Positions 57,809 to 64,000 of a DNA stretch of 64,000 nt are shown in pieces. Each line of letters starts with the position of its first letter. Position 1 is the stretch's first letter. The notes beneath the pieces were generated by a model. The model was not told where the DNA came from, did not search any database, and saw only the letters and a list, made by a program, of their open reading frames with translations. The translations under genes were made by a program, and so were the position numbers. Origin of the DNA: Cristatella mucedo (taxonomy: Eukaryota > Bryozoa > Phylactolaemata > Cristatellidae); contig WPIO01000204.1 of NCBI GenBank assembly GCA_009760855.2, forward strand, positions 1 through 64,000, written 5' to 3'.

Positions 57809-58100
57809 CCACATTTAAAAGGAACTTAAAAACACACCTATTTAGGACAGCATTTAGTGGGTCCCTGTGATTCGTCCTTGATGTGCTTATGCGTGCTGAC
57901 ACTGTGCATGCTGGCACTAACCACATTTGCATGCTGATCCTGTGCATGTAACCCCTAACCATGTTATTCATTTTGCTTGTTTTTCAAGCATGATTTTACT
58001 TACCATTCAATTGCATTTCCCTTTGCAGCAAATGCAAAGCGCCTAGAAAGAGAATAAGTTCTTGGAGGGCGCTTTATCAAGTACATTATTATTGTTATTG

Positions 58101-58269
58101 AACATCTACCGTAGTTGCTCAGACAACCAGCTGCCTAAAGTGACCATGTTCTCAAAATTAGCAGAGCTCCTGGAAGGCTTACTTCTTAAAGACTGTCCAG
58201 GTGCTGAGCCGAAGAGGAACCTTCGACTTAATAAAAAACTTCAAAAAAATACGCGTTAAACAGAGCATA
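58101..58269. other. Short spacer between two LINE-1 copies
   Basis: Unique-looking sequence of about 170 bases. Confidence 0.5.
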
Positions 58270-58590
58270 CCTAAAACATTTGACCCCACTTAATCACAAC
58301 CGACTTGACCACATGTAAAAAGAAATTAAAAACGCACCTAATTGTGACAGCATTTAGTGGGTCTCTGCGATTTGTTCTTTACGTGCTTATTCGTTCTGAC
58401 ACTGTTGCATGCTGCCACTAACCACACTTGCATGCTGACAGTGTGCATGTCACCCCTAACAACGTTATTCGTGTATATACCACTCACCATTCGATCGTGC
58501 TTCTTTTGCAACAATGGAAAGCGCCTAGAAACAGATTGAGTTCTCTGGGGGTGCTTTATCAAGTGTATTATTATCATTATTATTTGGAGC
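58270..58590 (+). mobile_element. LINE-1 3' end, second copy in tandem
   Basis: CTTGACCACATGTAAAAAGA, the AGCATTTAGTGGGTCTCTGC block, CATGCTGCCACTAACCACAC, then the terminal hairpin (58519-58560) and an ATTATTATCATT tail. Same orientation as the previous copy. Confidence 0.9.
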
Positions 58591-60037
58591 TACTTTTATA
58601 ATAATGGATCTGATAAGAGTCTAGCTAGGTTCTCATAGACTACATTCATGTAAACGCTTGGAAGTTTAGCAATGCCAGCTCACGCTGCTTCACTCGCAAA
58701 CTGCTGTCTTGTAGTTCAGATCATAATGCAATTTAAGATGGCGAATAGTTTCCATAAGAAAGCTGAGCAGTTTCAGTCGCCGCTTATGTTGACTGCGTGG
58801 CCGATAGGTTTTCTGCTTTCTTCGTTGAAACACTTACACGATTGCAGGCATTCATCTCGACCTTCATTTATTGCAAGCATTGAGCTGCCACGAGCCCTAA
58901 ACAATGCTCCGTGGGTGTGATGTGCAGATTATGCAGATTAAACGGGTGCCACAATTAAGACCAGCAATGTGAGCGCCCCGCCGTACAGCCGCCATCACGA
59001 CTTCTCTGCGGTCTTCACTGGGAGGGGGAGGAGCTTTCTTACTATCTGCCCACCCACAAGTTGGTTTTGTAATGCATCGATGGATAAAGGGACCACGCAG
59101 TAAATTGCCATAGAAATCGTTCGTCGTGCGACTGGCGCTTAAGGAGCCGGGATTGAATTATGAGTATATAGAAAATTATCAACAAGTTGCCTTCTCGTTC
59201 TTCTTTTGGTGGAGACTTTCGGATAGAATGCCTCCTTTTTATGCGAAAAGATGAACATTATTTATCACGCTTTCTTTGGTCAGTCTGTGCCGTGACTTCG
59301 TCCTCCACTTCCTTGACTTTTCAACTCATTCAGCTTGGCTTCTCATTTTTTCTTTGCAGCATGAAGTACAGTCAGCTAGCACCCGCTCGCCTGTGTCGAG
59401 TCACCCGCTCGCCTGTGTCCAGCCGTCTTGCAGTTCCTTGCACTACTATTACTTGGAATTCGACCGTTGGCCTGACCTTGTCTTGTGCGAGTGTCTAGAA
59501 CTTGGTTCTGGCTTCTTATACACCCGCATTGATTTCGGTATCGCTTCCATCTCTGCTGAAGATGTCTCTTTTCCACGCAGCGAAGCCGTGAGCCCCAGCA
59601 AGCTGCCTTTATTGTTCCAACTTGCCTGGCTAGCTGAGCCGGGCAAGATTAATTGCTCGCTATTAACCACGGGCCCTGCTACCGCACTATTGCGGCCCTT
59701 GTTGTCATCCGGTGTGCTCTAGCAAGCTGGTAGCCGCATAATGCTGGTCGCCGCACCGGGATGCTCCTCACTAAAAGCAAACATTTTCTGAAATCAGTTC
59801 CATTCCTAAAAGATTACCGACCCTTTTACCAAGATTTTCGGCAAAGATTTCAGCAGACGGCCTTTGGTAGCTCTGAATTTCACGAAATTGTCTCTGCTCG
59901 TTGTCAGAGGACATTTCCAGCATTCATAAAGCTGGTCTTTCGACTATATGTTGACGGCTGTGCTTAGCTACGCAAAAATATGCAATTGAATAAGGCTCCT
60001 CGAACAACAACTGCATTGTAAAATAAGCTATTGAAGT
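58591..60037. other. Intergenic stretch; one short duplicated segment
   Basis: A 148-codon frame (59276-59722) has no recognisable domain. It includes a ~22-base direct duplication (CACCCGCTCGCCTGTGTC) at about 59381-59423. Confidence 0.4.
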
Positions 60038-60225
60038 TCTATAATAATAATGTTTTTGAAAATATTTATAACTCCTTGACACTAAGGTAGGACTTAATAA
60101 ATTCATTGGCCAACAACCTGCTTCTAGATAGCCATATAAAATTCCTCCCGGAGCCGAATTTGAACCCATGACCCAAATAATGAAGTGCGACCTTAATGTT
60201 GGGCTAAAAACTATAATTTTACCCA
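60038..60225 (-). mobile_element. Probable SINE (family C), minus orientation
   Basis: Left end has an AATAATAATG tail. The right part contains AATTTGAACCCATGACCC, on the minus strand a B-box-like GGGTTCAAATT, and CCTTAATGTTGGGCTAAAA, on the minus strand an A-box-like TTTTAGCCCAACATTAAGG. Only one copy was seen in the window. Confidence 0.55.
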
Positions 60226-60271
60226 ACACCAATTACATTATTACACGAATACTTTAAAGCAGTGGCAGAGG

Positions 60272-60322
60272 CCGTTGGGGGCAGCAAATAGGGATGCCCC
60301 CTATTCTTACGGCCCCCAACGG
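60272..60322. repeat. Nested inverted repeat
   Basis: Outer arms CCGTTGGGGGC (60272-60282) and GCCCCCAACGG (60312-60322) are perfect. Inner arms AATAGGG (60287-60293) and CCCTATT (60299-60305) are also perfect. It sits at the edge of repeat X. Confidence 0.9.
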
Positions 60323-60475
60323 TCACCAGCGACAAAATTATGTGCTAATTCTACTCAATAAGCAACCATCAAGATCTTCTCGGATAAACACCATGATTTT
60401 GTGCTATAATTCTTAATTAATTGTTTACCTTGCCTAGCTATATAAAAATCTTTCGAGTTTTAACCCTACGTAAAA
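60322..60475 (+). repeat. Repeat X, copy 2
   Basis: GACAAAATTATGTGCTAATT, AAGCAACCATCAAGATCTTC, GGATAAACACCATGATTTTG and TATAAAAATCTTTCGAGTTT parallel 26055-26200. A short GGGGG...CCCCC foldback (60480-60497) follows. Confidence 0.65.
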
Positions 60476-60497
60476 ATTGTGGGGGTCTTTCCCCCCA

Positions 60498-63400
60498 ACA
60501 TAAATAAAAATCTTGGCTCTGCCAGCTTCAAAGGTCTAGCCGAAATAGCACCATTGACAAAGTAGTTTTTGTTTTATTATCAAGGTAAGTTAATCGTACG
60601 AGAATAATTATTCGCTAATGATAGATCGCAATCAAAGAAGTGAGATCATTATCAAATGAATGAGTTCACAGGTCTTACAAAGTTTGCATTTTTTTGCATC
60701 ATCTAGCCCCACAATTATCGTATTTCGCCCGTTTTGGGAGTGTTTCCCAAGCCCGTCTACCATGCTCTACGTCACATATAGTAACCATCCTTTCTCGCTT
60801 CGACGTTTGCGGATTCACTCGATCATGATTTTTCAAATATGCTCATTAAAAAGTTGATCGAGATAGTGAAAATGATGCAGCACTCGCTTGGTTGTCTGTG
60901 TCAATTATTCAACCGTGTATTACAATTAAAATTAAAATTACTGTACATGCGGAATGCAGGCATTTGTATTTGAGCACCCCGCAAATCCTTCAACTGCAGG
61001 TGCAGCCGCTCGACCACTCATTGTGCGTCGGCAAGAACCTTTTTCCAAAAAATCGGGTGTAGTGAAACCATGCCAATCAGAGCTCTCTGTTCACTGATTG
61101 GCTATGCTATCCTCATCCTAATTGCTTCACTGTCGAATGAGTTTCACTATTTTCAGAGGTTAGCAGTTGTGTGTAAGAACTGTGGGTGTGTGTGTGAGTG
61201 ATTAAATGTACAATACTAATAATAATGTTATTATTATATTTGTAACGTGTAACATGTTTTTTCTCTTATTTTGTCAAATATATTGAGTAATACGAGTGTA
61301 ATGGTAACTAAAGGGGTGTTATTTCATGTCCATATGACTATAATAGTGTTAAAAACTATATCTAGAGGGTCGCGAATAGTTTTTATGCTCACACTACGAA
61401 AATACTCGATTTACAAATCAAGAATCCTACTTAAGGAAAATTCACGTATTTCGGTTGAGTCTGGAACTGATTAACTGCGTCAATTGAGGTGTGTGCATGG
61501 GCAGTTTGGTGCAGTCTAGCGTTCTCCTTGGGTAGCATTAGGTGCAAAGTAATCACTCACGAGGCAACAGTGTATCAGAGTAAACCATGTCTTTGACTGA
61601 ATTCCAGTATGTTACGTTGAGTGCTATCGGAAAAAACTGGCGCGTGATCGCTATCATGCACTTCGGGTAGCAGGAAACACTCGTTGACGTAAATGGTACT
61701 GTCAATCCAAGAAGCCATGGCTGCCGTGCATCTAGTAGAGCCTTTCCAATGGATGCTCAAAGACAGCTGACAGTGATAGAAAACAAACTGCTCTCAGCCG
61801 ACCGAAGGCTTGCTGCAGCAGTGCGCAGCGATATTTGCTTGTGTTTATTATTTATAGGCCACCAGCGACATCTATATAAAATAGTAAATGAGTAGCAGAG
61901 CATGGGTGGCGACTAAGGCTGTTGGATTTGGTCAGACAGGAATGCTAAAAGTCGTCCAACGAAAAGACTTGCATCTGTGGCGGCCGTGTCTTGTCCTGTA
62001 TTGTCGAAACACATCGTCCGAAAGCATCACGTCTGCAAATATATTAAATAGAGGACCTCTTGTAAGCATGCCAATAGAGGAATCTGCTCTCCCTGTTTAA
62101 CCTTTTGCTAGCACTGCGTTACCAGCATCAATTTCAGTTTCTAGCAACGAATACAATGACTATCTGAAACAGCAGTAGCATTCCATTAATGGGTTGCCTG
62201 GCAGAAGCAGAGATAGACAGAGGCCAGAAACTCGTATTAATAGACAAACAGAGGCAGAATAAGACAGACAGCCCCTCAGACGCACAGGCAGACAGACCAG
62301 TGAAGAGACCGACACAAAAAGAGAAACATTGAAGAGAGAGCCACAGAGACAGACCGGCCGAAATCAAGAAAAGAGAAGCAAAGATTGTGTACACTAACAG
62401 AGAGGCGAGTGTCTTATAACAGTTTTTATCGCTATTAATCTTATCATTATTATAGGCTCTTACTTTTCTCGTTATGTTAGGCATACTGCCAACATTAGTT
62501 TCAGTTGTATGGTATTCTTCTAAACAGGGCAAAAGCAATCCGTGAATTGACTGATATACGGCCCAAACACGGTGCACATTTTTTTTACCGACCATCGAAC
62601 ATGAATTGCATTGACACCCTGCATAAAGGATTTGTGTAATGAAAACCAGTGACGACGATCTATATGTTGGTGCCTTAATACACTGTCTAAGCAAGAAAAT
62701 AAAGTGAGACCAGCAGAGTTGGCTTACTCACTCAAACTGAGATAGTACCGGTTGCACGCCGAGGCACTGTCCAGCTCTTGCATGACTATGATTACCAGAA
62801 GAATAGCTCAAATCTTGACCTCGCCCGGAGGGCAATCACGAGCTTGGTGCTGAAATACCGTTCCCAGCTAGTCACCTTACTTGCCCCTTCCAGGTGTGCT
62901 CAGTATCCCGTAGGCATTCCAATTGTGAAAAGCAAGAGAGCGACGCACAGCACTTATCTCTCGAATTTCGGCTCATGCAAGTTGATTGCTGAGCACTCCG
63001 TGACACCAGAATGATGCGGCGGCTGCCGTGGCCAGTGACTCAAGCCCGGAGTAGGCTAGCTCATGCTTATGGCTGCTATTCAGATTTTGCTGTGGTGATG
63101 CTAAAGAAAGCATTCTGGTCTCAAGTCACATCGTTCAGCCATGTAGCTATATTCACCTAAAGGCTTCGACGACCGCCGTAGCAGTTATTCTTGCATCCGA
63201 TAGACAAAGTACTGGCCGTATTAGAACAGGTTTGAAGGGATAATTGCTTATGCTACTCTCAGCCAAAAACCTTACACCGTACAAGGCTGTCACAAAGCTC
63301 TATTAACGTTCACCAGGTAGCAGCGTCCACAAAGTTCTGACATCAACTGGGCTCAGGTTTTATTCTTTTCAGGATCTATGGCTTGGCTGCCCTGAAACCC

Positions 63401-64000
63401 AAGTCATCGGTAGTAGTAGTGATGAGAAAACACGGTGGAATAAGACGACCGCAAGAATTGAATAGAAAATTTCAAGAACCATCATGCAGCCACCTTTAGG
63501 GTTGCTCTTTCTCCTGATGAATGATGGTTAAAATTATGACGATGCCACATATTCTGCCACTAATTTACACGAAGACGCTGTTACTCTTACGAAAGCATGT
63601 CACTCTGTGCAATCTTGTGCCAACTGTCGTCATGCTTTTGCATGTGTGATCAGTTTGCTGGGCTCTGAGAGAGCAGTGGCTGCAGCAGACAGCTCCTGAG
63701 CTGTAGGACCAGATAACCTAACAACTCTAGTACAAAGAAGAGAGTACCAGTCGGGCTGAAGGTGAAGGCTGGAAGTGAGGACATGAGGGGAGCCACTGTG
63801 GCACCGAGTTCCAGTGTAGTTAGCATTGAAAGACATCAGCAGATTGCCTAGTCGGTAACAGTACACGTTATTTTAATGCTGGCCAACAAGGTCTGCTGTT
63901 CATCGAACCCGATTACCCTTGTTTGTAGTGGGTGTACTTTAGACACTTTCATCCTCCTCCGCCATCGCCTGTTCTTTTTTAGTAATGTGCTTAACCGGTG
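60498..64000. other. Intergenic stretch to the window end
   Basis: AT-richer in its first kilobase, with short AATAAT/TTATTATTA runs near 61216-61240 and a purine-rich CAGACA/GAGAGA region at 62200-62420. A 186-codon minus-strand frame (62134-62694) runs over that low-complexity region and shows no domain. No gene was recognised. Confidence 0.45.

Larger units (their letters stand above)
56567..58100 (+). mobile_element. LINE-1 (L2/CR1-like non-LTR retrotransposon), longest copy
   Basis: About 1.53 kb: a reverse transcriptase core, its C-terminal region, about 250 bases of 3' untranslated sequence, the terminal hairpin (58035-58076) and an ATT/GTT tail. It is 5'-truncated inside the RT: the element enters at GTGGCAGACCAGCTGAAC, so the first RT blocks and the endonuclease are missing. 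It is the reference for the other LINE-1 fragments in the window. Confidence 0.95.

Noticed and set aside
59276-59722. 148-codon plus-strand frame
   Set aside because: Contains a recent 22-base duplication and no domain; frame length is within chance.
62134-62694. 186-codon minus-strand frame with hydrophobic stretches
   Set aside because: The hydrophobic part translates a low-complexity CAGACA/GAGAGA region. No domain, splice sites or homolog could be recognised.

Overview
The window is metazoan nuclear DNA. It has spliced genes with GT/AG introns, long dinucleotide microsatellites, and many fragments of non-LTR retrotransposons and tRNA-derived SINEs. There are no operons or bacterial signals. 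The one clear host gene is an ortholog of SPDEF/PDEF (Drosophila Ets98B), so the organism is an animal. The divergent Pointed domain and the LINE types suggest an invertebrate bilaterian, but the phylum cannot be fixed from this sequence alone.

Layout. Positions 1-45100 are gene-poor. They hold about sixteen fragments of one L2/CR1-like LINE family ('LINE-1' here) on both strands. They also hold three 3' fragments of a second LINE family ('LINE-2'), several SINEs (families A and B), a fragment that looks like the C-terminus of a restriction-like-endonuclease LINE, a degenerate ~200-bp tandem array near 20.5-21.5 kb, an isolated CpG-rich block at 29.1-29.8 kb, and many (TA)n, (GT)n and (CT)n tracts. 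The largest is an ~860-bp TCTCTG/CT array at 37.6-38.5 kb. Positions 45.1-47.0 kb form a CpG island carrying the SPDEF promoter region and first exons. Positions 46302-52213 are the SPDEF gene: five coding exons on the + strand, every intron in phase 1, coding for about 356 residues with an N-terminal Pointed (SAM/PNT) domain and a C-terminal ETS domain. Its introns carry a SINE-B, a 21-bp minisatellite, (CT)n tracts and an antisense LINE-1 piece. Downstream, 56.57-58.10 kb holds the longest LINE-1 copy, with a reverse transcriptase core (YADD box) broken by a frameshift. The remainder to 64 kb has only a further LINE end, a SINE-like element and a foldback repeat.

How the parts relate. LINE-1 copies end in a hairpin (AGCGCC...GGCGCT with an inner AGAGA...TCTCT) followed by ATT repeats. 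SINE-A ends in nearly the same hairpin, which points to SINE-A using the LINE-1 machinery. SINE-B, a second tRNA-like family with its own internal hairpin, has inserted into a SINE-A copy at 41.8-42.1 kb, giving a relative age order. No CRISPR array, rRNA gene or convincing functional tRNA gene was seen.
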